Source: an uncultured Angelakisella sp.
Lineage (GTDB): Bacteria > Bacillota > Clostridia > Oscillospirales > Ruminococcaceae
Assembly: GCA_910585525.1 (NCBI GenBank)
Contig: CAJUFR010000014.1
Span: 1-47,032, forward strand
DNA length: 47,032 nt
Direction: 5' to 3'
In this document: one piece after another, positions 24,866 to 32,602 of the stretch
Numbering within the stretch: position 1 is the first letter of the stretch
How the letters are laid out: every line of letters starts with the position of its first letter
The notes under the pieces: model-generated
Database searches by the model: none
What the model was told of the DNA's origin: nothing
What the model saw: the letters and a program-made list of their open reading frames with translations, nothing else
Position numbers and translations under genes: made by a program

Positions 24866-27112
24866 CTAGAAGCTGTTCTGAAGCGTGGTGTCGGCAAAAT
24901 CCACGGTGAGCAGCGTTCCCCGGGGCACCTGGGTGCCGGGGGCGATATCCTGCTTTGCCGCCACGGCGTTCTCGTTTTCGATGCCCACGCCGGTGATCTT
25001 GATGTTCAGCCCGGCGTTGAGCACCAGCTTGTTCACCACGATGCCGCTTTTGCCGATGACATCCGGCACCGTCACCGTGTCGCTGGGGGCGGAATCATCG
25101 GTATACAACATGATGGTGCTCCCCTTTGGCACGGTGGAGCCGGGGGCGGGTATCTGGGACACCACGGTGCCGCCGCCGCCGATGATCTTTGCGTTGAGCC
25201 CCGCCCGGGTCAGGGAGGACTGGGCGTCGTGGGCCACCTTGCTGATCTGGTTTTCCGCCAGCACATCCAGGTTTTCCAACTCCTCCTGGGTGTATACCTT
25301 CTCCATCCCCAGGTAGGGCAGCACATCCGCCAGCACCGAACCCACCACAGGGGCGGCGATGGTGGAGCCGTACTCGTTGACCAGGGTGGGCTCATCCAGC
25401 ATCACCAGGCAGGCGATCTCCGGGTCGTCCATGGGGGCGATGCCCACGAAGGAGAGGATCTTCCGGTCCTCCCCGGTCTGGTCGTAGAGGTCGATCTTCT
25501 CGGAGGTGCCGGTCTTGCCGCCGATGCGGTAGCCGGGTATGTAGGCGTTTTTGCCGGAGCCCTCGGTGACCACCGTCTCCAGCATCTGGCAGACGATGGC
25601 GGAGGTCTCGGCGGAGATGACCTGGCGCTTGGCCTTGGGCTGTATGGTCTGGACGATGTTGCCGTCGCTGTCCAGCACCTGCTTGACGATATGGGGCTCG
25701 TAAAGGGTGCCGCCGTTCACCGCCGCCGCCACCGCCGTGATCAGCTGCAGGGGGGTGACCTTAAAGGTCTGGCCAAAGGCGCAGCTGGTGAGGGAGTTCT
25801 CAAAGTCGTTGGGGTTGCTGAGGGCCTTTTTGCTGTGGTAGGCGCCGATGGCCTCCCCGGGCAGGTCCACCCCGGTGGCCTCGGTAAGGCCGAAGTTGGC
25901 GAAGTAGTCATAGAAGCTGTTGGCGCCGATGCGCTGGCCCACCATCATAAAGGCGGGGTTGCAGGAGTTGCGCACCGCCGCCGCCAGGTCCTGGTCCCCG
26001 TGGCCCGCCGTTTTCCAGCAGCCCTTGCGGACACCGTTGACCACGTAGTACCCGGGGCAGTAGAAATGGTTGGAGGGCAGCACCGCGGCGGTCTCCAGCC
26101 CGGTGGAAAGGGTGATGATCTTGAACACCGACCCCGGCTCGTAGGGCTCCGAGATGCACTTGTTGTTCCACTGCAAAAACCGGGCGGCGTTCAGCGCCTT
26201 CTCGTACTCCTCGGTGCCCTTCTGGTAGGCCTCCAGGGCGGCCTTTGCCACCGGGTCGGCGATCTCGTAGGCTTCGTTGGGGTCAAAGTCCGGCTTGGTG
26301 GTCATGGCCAGGATCTCCCCGGTCTTGACGTTCATGATGATGCCGGCGGCGCGGTTGCGGACCTTGTGCTCCACCACCGCTGTCTCCAGGTGCTTATCCA
26401 GCATGTGCTGGACCGTCTCGTCCATGGTGAGCACCAGGCTCAGGCCGTCCTGGGCCTCGTACATCTCCTGGTAGCTGAAGGGCATATCGGTGCCCCAGGC
26501 GTTTTTGGCCGCCACCACCTTGCCGGGGGTGCCGCTCAGGGTGCTGTTGTAGTAGGATTCGATGCCGTAGGCCCCCTGGTTCTCCTCGTTGACAAAGCCG
26601 ATGACGCTGGAGCCCAGGCTGCCGTAGGGGTAGTACCGCTTGCTGTCCTCCTGGAGGCTGACCCCGGCGATGTTATGCTCGGCGGCAAAGGCGATGACCT
26701 GGTCGGCGATATCCTTCTCTACCTTCTTTTTGACGATCTGGTAGTAGTTTTTTTTGTTCTTGGCCTTTTCGATGACGAACTCCCGGTCCACCCCCAGGAT
26801 CTCGCTCATGCCGTCGGCAAGGATGACCGCTTCCTCGTCGGTGATGTCATGGGGGGAGAAGAGGACGGTCCAGACGGTGGCGGAGACCGCCAGGGTGTTG
26901 CCGTTGCGGTCGTAGATGGTGCCCCGGTTGGCGGTGATGGGGGTGGTGCGCAGCTGCTGGGAGATGGCCCGCTGCTGGTAAAAGTCCCCCTTGGTGATCT
27001 GGATACCAAAGAGGTTGTAGATGACCACGCCGAAGCCCAGCACCACGATGCAAAGGCAGACCACCAGCAGCCGCCTTCTGGAACTGCTGTCCGGCAGATT
27101 GGTGGAAGCCAC
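24866..27112 (-). CDS. Class B penicillin-binding protein, SpoVD/PBP2B type with PASTA domains
   Basis: A 748-aa transpeptidase: a short cytoplasmic N-terminus, one membrane anchor (about 14-34), a dimerisation domain beginning RGTIYDRNGNTLAVS (63-77), the penicillin-binding domain with SxxK at 328-331 (EPGSVFK), SCN at 383-385 and KTG at 533-535, and two C-terminal PASTA domains (about 615-670 and 680-742). It crosslinks septal or cortex peptidoglycan with FtsW/SpoVE. Only one such PBP is present, whereas Bacillus has pbpB and spoVD side by side, so this one may serve both vegetative division and sporulation. A perfect hairpin lies just upstream. Confidence 0.93.
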   Translation of the reverse strand: MASTNLPDSSSRRRLLVVCLCIVVLGFGVVIYNLFGIQITKGDFYQQRAISQQLRTTPITANRGTIYDRNGNTLAVSATVWTVLFSPHDITDEEAVILADGMSEILGVDREFVIEKAKNKKNYYQIVKKKVEKDIADQVIAFAAEHNIAGVSLQEDSKRYYPYGSLGSSVIGFVNEENQGAYGIESYYNSTLSGTPGKVVAAKNAWGTDMPFSYQEMYEAQDGLSLVLTMDETVQHMLDKHLETAVVEHKVRNRAAGIIMNVKTGEILAMTTKPDFDPNEAYEIADPVAKAALEAYQKGTEEYEKALNAARFLQWNNKCISEPYEPGSVFKIITLSTGLETAAVLPSNHFYCPGYYVVNGVRKGCWKTAGHGDQDLAAAVRNSCNPAFMMVGQRIGANSFYDYFANFGLTEATGVDLPGEAIGAYHSKKALSNPNDFENSLTSCAFGQTFKVTPLQLITAVAAAVNGGTLYEPHIVKQVLDSDGNIVQTIQPKAKRQVISAETSAIVCQMLETVVTEGSGKNAYIPGYRIGGKTGTSEKIDLYDQTGEDRKILSFVGIAPMDDPEIACLVMLDEPTLVNEYGSTIAAPVVGSVLADVLPYLGMEKVYTQEELENLDVLAENQISKVAHDAQSSLTRAGLNAKIIGGGGTVVSQIPAPGSTVPKGSTIMLYTDDSAPSDTVTVPDVIGKSGIVVNKLVLNAGLNIKITGVGIENENAVAAKQDIAPGTQVPRGTLLTVDFADTTLQNSF

Positions 27113-27149
27113 CTTATCCCCTCCTTTTCGACATTTTCCTTATATACAA

Positions 27150-27177
27150 CATTAAGAGGTAAGGATACCTCTTAATG
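27150..27177. repeat. Perfect 11-bp inverted repeat between ftsL and spoVD
   Basis: Arms CATTAAGAGGT (27150-27160) and ACCTCTTAATG (27167-27177) with a 6-bp loop. It is AT-rich in a GC-rich operon and begins about 38 bp before the spoVD-type ATG. No T tract follows on the - strand, so it is not a normal terminator. It may be an operator for an internal promoter, an mRNA processing site or a stability hairpin. Confidence 0.7.
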
Positions 27178-27203
27178 CTGGCCTGGTCCGGTATTCATTT
27201 TAT

Positions 27204-27692
27204 TCACCGCAGCTTCATGTATTCCATCAGGCTGTCGAACCCCCGCAGCAGCACCTGGGCAGGCGCCTTGTCCGGGGCCTTGTCGGTGCGGTAGATGGAA
27301 CCCTCCCCCTCCATATTGATGTAGGTGATCTGGTACTTTTCCGCCCGGCCCATCCCCAGGGTGGCGGAGGCGTAGCTTTCGATGTTCTGCACCGAGGACT
27401 GGTTCTCCAGCTTGGAGCGCAGCTGCACCGATTCGCTTTGCAGTTCCTCCAGCTGGGCCTTGGCGTCGTTTAGCTGGTCCCCCAGTTCCACCATCACGAT
27501 GTTGTTGTAGATAGCCAGGGAGATGAGGGCCACCAGCAGCGCGAAGCAGCACAGGAGCCGCAGGGGGGAGATGCCCTCGGCGGTCCGTCTGCCCTCCCGC
27601 ACCTGGAGTTTGGGGGCCTCTTGCTTGGGGGCGCTGTGGTATTCACGGCTGTACTCGTACTCCTCCAGTACCCTGGCGGCGCTGCTTTGCAT
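27204..27692 (-). CDS. ftsL: FtsL-like septum protein
   Basis: A 162-aa bitopic protein: a charged cytoplasmic N-terminus of about 43 residues, one membrane helix (about 44-62), and an extracytoplasmic coiled coil (LGDQLNDAKAQLEELQSESVQLRSKLEN, about 70-97 in pieces) followed by the short conserved IESYASATLGMGRAEKYQ motif seen in FtsL/DivIC proteins. The last ~50 residues form a non-conserved tail. FtsL links FtsQ/DivIB and DivIC with the PBP-FtsW pair. Called from topology and its position between rsmH and the PBP; AAAGGAGG precedes the ATG. Confidence 0.82.
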   Translation of the reverse strand: MQSSAARVLEEYEYSREYHSAPKQEAPKLQVREGRRTAEGISPLRLLCCFALLVALISLAIYNNIVMVELGDQLNDAKAQLEELQSESVQLRSKLENQSSVQNIESYASATLGMGRAEKYQITYINMEGEGSIYRTDKAPDKAPAQVLLRGFDSLMEYMKLR

Positions 27693-27807
27693 AGGCCCTT
27701 CCTCCTTTTATCATCTGTGTCCCGCCGGGACGGCCTTTTCTTCACGGCCTTTCCCGGCATTTTCGGGGAACTTGTCCCCTTCTATCGTCACCCGGAGCGC
27801 TTTTTCT

Positions 27808-28731
27808 TCACAGCTTCTCCAGGATGCGCAGCTTGGCGGAGTGGCTGCGGCTGTTCTGCTGCCGCTCCTCTTCGTCCGGCTCGATGGGCTTTTTGTTCAC
27901 CAGCCGCCCCTCCGGCGTGTGGCCGCAGACGCAGACCGGGAAATCCGGCGGGCAGACACAGCCCTTGCAGTAGGCGGCGAACTTCTGCTTCACCATCCGG
28001 TCCTCCAGGGAGTGGAAGGTGATGATGGCGAACCGCCCCCCGGGGGCCAGCCGCCCGAAGGCGGTGTCCAGGCACCGGGAAAGGTTGTCCAACTCGCTGT
28101 TGACGGCGATGCGGATGGCCTGGAAGGTGCGCTTGGCGGGGTGGCCGCCCTCGTACCGGGCGCTGGGGGGGATGGCGCTTTTGATGATCTCCACCAGCTG
28201 GCCGGTGGTCTCCACCGGCTGCTGCTCCCGGGCCCGGGCGATCTTTTTGGCGATGGCCAGGGCGTATTTCTCCTCCCCGAACTCCCGGAGGGCCCGGGCG
28301 ATGGAACTGACGTCCCACTGGTTCACCAGGTCCCGGGCGGAAAAGCCCTGCTGGGTCATCCGCATATCCAGGGGGGCGTCGGCCATATAGGAGAACCCCC
28401 GCTCCGGGGTGTCCAGCTGGTAGGAGGAGACCCCCAGGTCCAGCAGGATGCCGTCCACCTTGTCGATCCCCAGGCTGTCCAGCACCTGGGGGATATCGGC
28501 GTAGTCGCTTTCCACCACCTGGGCCGGAAGGCCGGCCAGCCGCTCCCCTGCCGCCTTGACGGCGTCCGGGTCCTTGTCCAGGGCGATGAGCCGGCCGGTG
28601 GTGAGCCGCCGGGCGATGCCCAGGGAATGCCCCCCGCCCCCGGCGGTGCCATCCAGGTAGATGCCCTCCGGCCGGATGGCCAGCCCCTCCATGCACTGGG
28701 AGAAGAGCACCGATGTATGACAAAACTCCAT
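27808..28731 (-). CDS. rsmH: 16S rRNA m4C1402 methyltransferase RsmH
   Basis: A 307-aa SAM-dependent methyltransferase that methylates N4 of C1402 in 16S rRNA. It begins FCHTSVLFSQCMEGL (family HxPVLLxE region) and has the SAM loop YLDGTAGGGGHSLGIA (25-40), LLDLGVSSYQLDTPERGFSY, the conserved RIAVNSEL and ITFHSLEDRMVKQKF motifs, and a Cys pair near the C-terminus (CVCPPDFPVCVCG). A GGGGGAG site precedes the ATG. It follows mraZ by about 30 bp, the conserved order. Confidence 0.97.
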   Translation of the reverse strand: MEFCHTSVLFSQCMEGLAIRPEGIYLDGTAGGGGHSLGIARRLTTGRLIALDKDPDAVKAAGERLAGLPAQVVESDYADIPQVLDSLGIDKVDGILLDLGVSSYQLDTPERGFSYMADAPLDMRMTQQGFSARDLVNQWDVSSIARALREFGEEKYALAIAKKIARAREQQPVETTGQLVEIIKSAIPPSARYEGGHPAKRTFQAIRIAVNSELDNLSRCLDTAFGRLAPGGRFAIITFHSLEDRMVKQKFAAYCKGCVCPPDFPVCVCGHTPEGRLVNKKPIEPDEEERQQNSRSHSAKLRILEKL

Positions 28732-28762
28732 GACGCTCTCCCCCTTCTTTGTCGTTTCGTGG

Positions 28763-29182
28763 TCAGAAATTCAGGCTGTCCATCAGCTCCGCCATCTGGT
28801 CGGAGGTGAGGTCCTCGTTGTCGGCGGCCCAGCGCCGGGCGTCCCAAATCTCGGCCCGGTCGGAGGCGCCGATGACCACCACATCCTTTTCCAGCCCGGC
28901 GTAGTCCCGCAGCACCGAGGGCAGGACGATGCGCCCCTGCTTGTCCGGCTCCACATCGGTGGCGCTGGCGAAGAAGAACCGCTTCAGCTGCCGGGACTTG
29001 GAATCCGGCAGGCTCTTGAACCGCTCCTCCCACCGGCCCCACTCCTCCAGGGAGTAGACGGCGATGCAGTTGTCCAGGCCCTTGGTCAGGATGAAGCGGT
29101 CCCCCATGTCCTCCCGGAACTTGGCGGGGAAGTTGATGCGGCCCTTGGCGTCGATGGTATGCTCGAACTGGCCGATCAGCAC
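28763..29182 (-). CDS. mraZ: MraZ, transcriptional regulator of the dcw cluster
   Basis: A 139-aa protein with two SpoVT/AbrB-like repeats, each with the DxKGR core: HTIDAKGRINFPAKFRE (about 8-24) and VEPDKQGRIVLPSVLRD (about 77-93). MraZ oligomers bind repeated boxes upstream of mraZ and control the dcw operon. I prefer the GTG at 29182 because the family starts M-x-x-G-x-[FY]-x-H-T-[IL]-D; a GTG three codons upstream (29191) is the alternative. Neither has a canonical ribosome binding site. Three exactly 10-bp-spaced AAGTGG boxes stand just upstream, so autoregulation is likely. Confidence 0.95.
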   Translation of the reverse strand: MLIGQFEHTIDAKGRINFPAKFREDMGDRFILTKGLDNCIAVYSLEEWGRWEERFKSLPDSKSRQLKRFFFASATDVEPDKQGRIVLPSVLRDYAGLEKDVVVIGASDRAEIWDARRWAADNEDLTSDQMAELMDSLNF

Positions 29183-29191
29183 TTCACTCAC

Positions 29192-29248
29192 CCACTTTCC
29201 AGAAAAAATCAGGTCTGATAAACCACTTCACTCCACTTCTCACCACTT
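29192..29248 (-). promoter_or_regulatory. MraZ-type operator boxes (3 tight copies plus 1)
   Basis: On the - strand AAGTGG occurs at 29243-29248, 29233-29238 and 29223-29228, exactly 10 bp apart (one helical turn), with a fourth copy at 29192-29197, 31 bp further on. The set lies between the -10 element and the mraZ start. Known MraZ boxes are short GTG-containing repeats with 10-bp period, so this is very probably the MraZ binding site. Confidence 0.82.
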
Positions 29249-29257
29249 ACAAGGAAA

Positions 29258-29286
29258 AGTATAGCTTATTTGACGGATAAATGCAA
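29258..29286 (-). promoter_or_regulatory. Sigma-A-type promoter of the dcw cluster
   Basis: On the - strand TTGCAT (29281-29286), 17-bp spacer, TATACT (29258-29263). The first MraZ box starts 9 bp downstream of the -10, so bound MraZ would cover the transcription start. Confidence 0.7.
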
Positions 29287-29394
29287 CATGGAACTAATGT
29301 TCTTTTTTGCTTTGTGAACTATGACGAAACTGAGGGTATTTTGACGAAATTTTGGGGGCCGCAGTCGTGAAAAAAGCACATATGTTCTTTCCCT

Positions 29395-29439
29395 TAAAAA
29401 GAGAAAAGCCCCTGGCCAAAGGGCCAAGGGCTGGTTTTT
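29395..29439. terminator. Bidirectional-type terminator downstream of the radical SAM gene
   Basis: Stem AGCCCCTGGCC / GGCCAAGGGCT (29407-29432; one G-T pair) with T-rich flanks on both strands (TTTTT on +; TTTTCTCTTTTT on -). It ends the leftward radical SAM transcript and insulates the dcw promoter. Confidence 0.8.
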
Positions 29440-29457
29440 CGCCTGTTGCCTGCTTTT

Positions 29458-30366
29458 TTACAACTCCGGTCCCTCCACGCCCTCCAGGTCGAAGGGCGGG
29501 GTGTACTCCTCCTTGGCGGAGGTCCGCTCCTGGCCGTAGCCGGAAAAGCCCAGCCGGTCCGCCACCTCCCGCACCCACTCGTACTCGAAGGTGGCCACCC
29601 GGCGGTCCAGCGCCTTCACCGGCATGGGGCGGTAGGGGGTGTACTGGCTCATCAGGCTGAGGTAGATCTCCCCCACCGGCAGCGCCCCCGCCAGCCACCG
29701 CAGCAGCCGTTCCGAATCCTTCCGCTGGCCGGGGAGCACCAGGTGGCGGACCATCACCCCCCGGCGGAGCATGCCGCTTTGGTCCTGGTCCAGGGGGCCG
29801 GTCTGGCGGAACATCTCCGGGATGGCGGCGGATGCCACCGCAAAGTAGTCCGGGGCCCCGGCGCAGCCTTCCGCCAGGGCCGGGTCGTAGAATTTCAGGT
29901 CCGGGAGGTAGATATCCACATACCCCTCCAGCAGCCGGAGGCTCTCCGGCTTTTCGTAGCCGCCGGAGTTGTAGACCACCGGGATGGTCAGCCGCTTTCC
30001 CGCCAGGTCCAGGGCCTCGATGACCTGGGGGAGGTATTGGGCGGCGCTGACCAGGTTGATGTTCCAGGCCCCCTGGTCCTGGAGTTCCAGGAATATCTTT
30101 GCCAGGCGGGAGACGGTGACCTCCGCCCCAAAGTTGCCCCGGCTGATGGCGTCGTTCTGGCAGAAGCAGCAGCCCAGGGGGCAGCCGGAAAAGAACACCG
30201 TCCCGGAGCCCCGCCGGGGGTCATCGCCGCTGATGCAGGGCTCCTCCCACCGGTGGAGGGCCGCCCGGGCCAGCCGGGGCAGCGCCCCCGCCCCGCAGCG
30301 CCCCGGGCCCCGGCGGCGGCAGGCGCCGCACTCCCTGGGGCAAAGGGTACAATGGTCAAGGTCCAT
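29458..30366 (-). CDS. Radical SAM protein, PflA-like family
   Basis: A 302-aa protein with the radical SAM cysteines C62-x3-C66-x2-C69 (GCPLGCCFCQN) and an N-terminal Cys-rich region (C6, C9, C13, C16, C24) that may hold an extra Fe-S centre. NLVSAAQYLPQVIEAL, VYNSGGYEKPESL and VDIYLPDLKFYDPALAE are typical of the COG1313 group of uncharacterised proteins related to pyruvate formate-lyase activating enzymes. It presumably cleaves SAM to a 5'-deoxyadenosyl radical; the target is unknown, and no glycyl radical enzyme is nearby. It follows the 141-aa Rossmann-like gene by about 80 bp and probably shares its transcript. Confidence 0.88.
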   Translation of the reverse strand: MDLDHCTLCPRECGACRRRGPGRCGAGALPRLARAALHRWEEPCISGDDPRRGSGTVFFSGCPLGCCFCQNDAISRGNFGAEVTVSRLAKIFLELQDQGAWNINLVSAAQYLPQVIEALDLAGKRLTIPVVYNSGGYEKPESLRLLEGYVDIYLPDLKFYDPALAEGCAGAPDYFAVASAAIPEMFRQTGPLDQDQSGMLRRGVMVRHLVLPGQRKDSERLLRWLAGALPVGEIYLSLMSQYTPYRPMPVKALDRRVATFEYEWVREVADRLGFSGYGQERTSAKEEYTPPFDLEGVEGPEL

Positions 30367-30447
30367 GGGTCATCCTCCCTTCCCGGTATGCCGGTCCGGC
30401 TCTATTATAGACGTTCCGGCGGGAGAACGCAACCGCTTGGGTTTATG

Positions 30448-30873
30448 TCACACTGTCGCCAGGTAATCCAGCACCCGCTGGGCCCAGTCCTGCCCGGGTC
30501 TCCCAGGCGGGAGGGTGGTGAGAGCCACCTCCCGGGCGGCGGCGGCCCGGCGGAGGGCGGGGGTGGTCTCCCCGGTGAGGAGCAGCACCCCCTTGCCGAT
30601 GCTGCCCAAAAACTGCCCCGCCTCCACCGGCCGCCCGGGCCAGAGGGGGGCGTTCAGCAGTTCCCCCTCCCGGCAGGCCGGGTCGGGGAGCACCAGCACC
30701 CGGCAGAGCCAGAGGACATCCCGGAAGTCCACGGCGGCATGGACCCGGGGGGAGAGACGGGGACTTTCCAGGAACATGGCGTAGACCTCCCACTGGGTCT
30801 CCGCCGCCAGCCGGCCGGCAAGGGCCAGCTGCTCCTCCCCGCCCCCCAACAGGCCGATATTACGGTTTTTCAT
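30448..30873 (-). CDS. Small Rossmann-like protein resembling the dipicolinate synthase A N-terminal domain
   Basis: A 141-aa protein starting IGLLGGGEEQLALAGRLAAE, a nucleotide-binding-type loop with an unusual GGGEEQ. The later pattern (FRDVLWLCRVLVLPDPACREG, GSIGKGVLLLTGETT) resembles the N-terminal domain of dipicolinate synthase subunit A, here without the C-terminal dehydrogenase part. This is a recollection of the family pattern, not a search result. A strong AAAGGAGGG precedes the ATG. It is upstream of the radical SAM gene. It may be a stand-alone domain in a spore former, but the function is open. Confidence 0.65.
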   Translation of the reverse strand: MKNRNIGLLGGGEEQLALAGRLAAETQWEVYAMFLESPRLSPRVHAAVDFRDVLWLCRVLVLPDPACREGELLNAPLWPGRPVEAGQFLGSIGKGVLLLTGETTPALRRAAAAREVALTTLPPGRPGQDWAQRVLDYLATV

Positions 30874-30971
30874 AAATTTCCCTCCTTTCGATGGTCTATC
30901 CTATGCGAAAGGGGGGCAGGGGGTGAGGGTCGGGGAAAACGGGGAGTCTTTCCTAAAGAGAGCCTGTAGAT

Positions 30972-31012
30972 ACAAAAACAGCCCGTCCACCCCGCCGGTG
31001 AACAGGCTGTTT
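30972..31012 (-). terminator. Strong terminator of the DUF975 gene
   Basis: On the - strand AAACAGCCTGTTCACC, loop GGCG, GGGTGGACGGGCTGTTT (a long stem with G-U pairs), followed by TTTTT at 30976-30972. It lies about 55 bp after the gene's stop. Confidence 0.85.
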
Positions 31013-31065
31013 GAATGAAAAGAGATCGCTTGCACAGGGCATGTGCTTTTTTGGGGGCCTCTCCC

Positions 31066-32460
31066 CTACCCCACCTCCACCTGGATGCAGACCTGCCATC
31101 CCCCTGCCGCAGCGTCCTCGCTGATGATCACCGTCACCCGGAAACGGGTGCCGTTCAGGCTCTCCTCCAGGCTGCGCTTTACCACCGCCCCGGTGCCACG
31201 GGCCTGGGAGGACATCCCCGCGGCGGCCTGCTGCCAGGCGGCGGCCACCATCCCCGGCATCCACCCTTCCAGCTTCAGGAAGCTGTAGAGGTCGCTCCGC
31301 TCCACCTGGAGCCAGGGCAGGAAGCCGCCAAGGTCGCTGGCGCTGCCGTAGCTGGTGAAGGTCCGGGCCGCCATAGGCTGCCCCTGACAGTACCGCTGGT
31401 ATTGCTGGGCCTCCTCCTGCTGGGCGGCGGTGTAGGGGTCCGCCGGCTGCTGGGGCGCCCACCCCTGCTGCCCCTGCCAGGGGGCCGCTCCCTGGGGCCA
31501 GCCGGTGGTGTTGGCACCCTGGGGATAGGACGGCGGGTATGGCCCGTAAGGGGGCGGATACCCCGGCTGCTGCCAGCCGGTGGTGTTGGGGTAACCGCCG
31601 CCGTAGGGGGCCCGCCCCTGCCAGGCCAGTTCCTCCATCCGACCCTGGAGGGCGGCGGCGCCAAAGCCGGCGGTGGACAGGCTGACATAGGGGGCCAGGA
31701 AGGTCATCATCACCGCCGCCCCCAGCTGGACCCAGAAAACATAGGATTCCATCAGTTCATCGGGGAACACCAGGCCCAGCTGGGCGTAGTCCATCACCTT
31801 GGGCATCATCACTGACAGCAGCACGCCGCTGAGGATGGCGGTGATCAGCAGATACCATCCGATGAAGGAAAGGCAGAGGCCGAAGTACCGGCCGCAGTTG
31901 CCCCGCATCAGCCGGAAGGATTCCCGCCGGATATGCCCCAGCTGGGCCTCCTCGTCCTCCACCAGGATGTAGGGCAGCAGGCAGATGTGGAGGGTCCAGT
32001 AGATGGTGAGGACATAGCCCCCCAGGGAGAGGACCAGCAGCAGCATCTCCAGGGCCGGGGAGCCGGTGCCGTCCATAAGGGCGCCGCAGATCAGCACCAG
32101 GTAGCTGGGGAAACTTTGGATGATGCCCGCCGCAACCGCCTTGCCGTACCGCCCCGGCCGGGAGAGGTAGTGAAAGACCTCCCGGACCCCGGGGCCCCGC
32201 TCCATCTGGAGGAGGTAGACGAACCGGGTGACCCCCAGGGACAGGGGCGCCAGCAGCAGCATCAGCACCAGCTGGGCCATGGAGGTGACAAAGAAACTCT
32301 CCCACTCGTTCATCCCCTGGCGCGCCAGCCAAAGGGGAAAGCGGAGGGGAATGACAGCGGTGAGCAGCAGATAAACAAGGTTCAGCAGGTAGACCAGCAT
32401 CAGCCGGCCAAAGTTCCGGCTGTACAGCTGCCGGGCCCGCTGCTTGAGGATCCGGTTCAT
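31066..32460 (-). CDS. DUF975 family membrane protein with a Pro/Gln-rich linker and C-terminal domain
   Basis: A 464-aa protein. Residues 1-280 form about six membrane helices with DUF975 features: LKQRARQLYSRNFGRLMLVYLL at the start, GVTRFVYLLQMERGPGVREVF, and IRRESFRLMRGNCGRYFGLCLSFIGWYLL. Then comes a Pro/Gly/Gln/Tyr-rich low-complexity linker (about 288-350) with two copies of NTTGW, and a C-terminal soluble domain of about 90 residues (LPWLQVERSDLYSFLKLEGW; NGTRFRVTVIISEDAAAGGW). The long C-terminal extension is not part of the minimal DUF975 family, so it looks like a domain fusion. Its function is unknown. Divergent from rtcB, with its own promoter and terminator. Confidence 0.82.
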   Translation of the reverse strand: MNRILKQRARQLYSRNFGRLMLVYLLNLVYLLLTAVIPLRFPLWLARQGMNEWESFFVTSMAQLVLMLLLAPLSLGVTRFVYLLQMERGPGVREVFHYLSRPGRYGKAVAAGIIQSFPSYLVLICGALMDGTGSPALEMLLLVLSLGGYVLTIYWTLHICLLPYILVEDEEAQLGHIRRESFRLMRGNCGRYFGLCLSFIGWYLLITAILSGVLLSVMMPKVMDYAQLGLVFPDELMESYVFWVQLGAAVMMTFLAPYVSLSTAGFGAAALQGRMEELAWQGRAPYGGGYPNTTGWQQPGYPPPYGPYPPSYPQGANTTGWPQGAAPWQGQQGWAPQQPADPYTAAQQEEAQQYQRYCQGQPMAARTFTSYGSASDLGGFLPWLQVERSDLYSFLKLEGWMPGMVAAAWQQAAAGMSSQARGTGAVVKRSLEESLNGTRFRVTVIISEDAAAGGWQVCIQVEVG

Positions 32461-32489
32461 ACAAAGACCTCCTTAATGGATATGCTACC

Positions 32490-32518
32490 AGTATAATCCC
32501 GCCGGAGGACAAAAGCAA
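32490..32518 (-). promoter_or_regulatory. Sigma-A-type promoter of the DUF975 gene
   Basis: On the - strand TTGCTT (32513-32518), 17-bp spacer, TATACT (32490-32495), about 30 bp before the ATG; GGAGG follows. Confidence 0.65.
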
Positions 32519-32542
32519 TAAACGGACTGTGAACAACCGGGC

Positions 32543-32571
32543 TTGACAGTCTTTCCCGCTTTTGATATTTT
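32543..32571 (+). promoter_or_regulatory. Sigma-A-type promoter of the rtcB gene
   Basis: TTGACA (32543-32548), 17-bp spacer, TATTTT (32566-32571), about 30 bp before the rtcB ATG; back to back with the DUF975 promoter. Confidence 0.6.
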
Positions 32572-32602
32572 TAATATAGAACAAGAAAGGGGGCGTGCCG
32601 CC

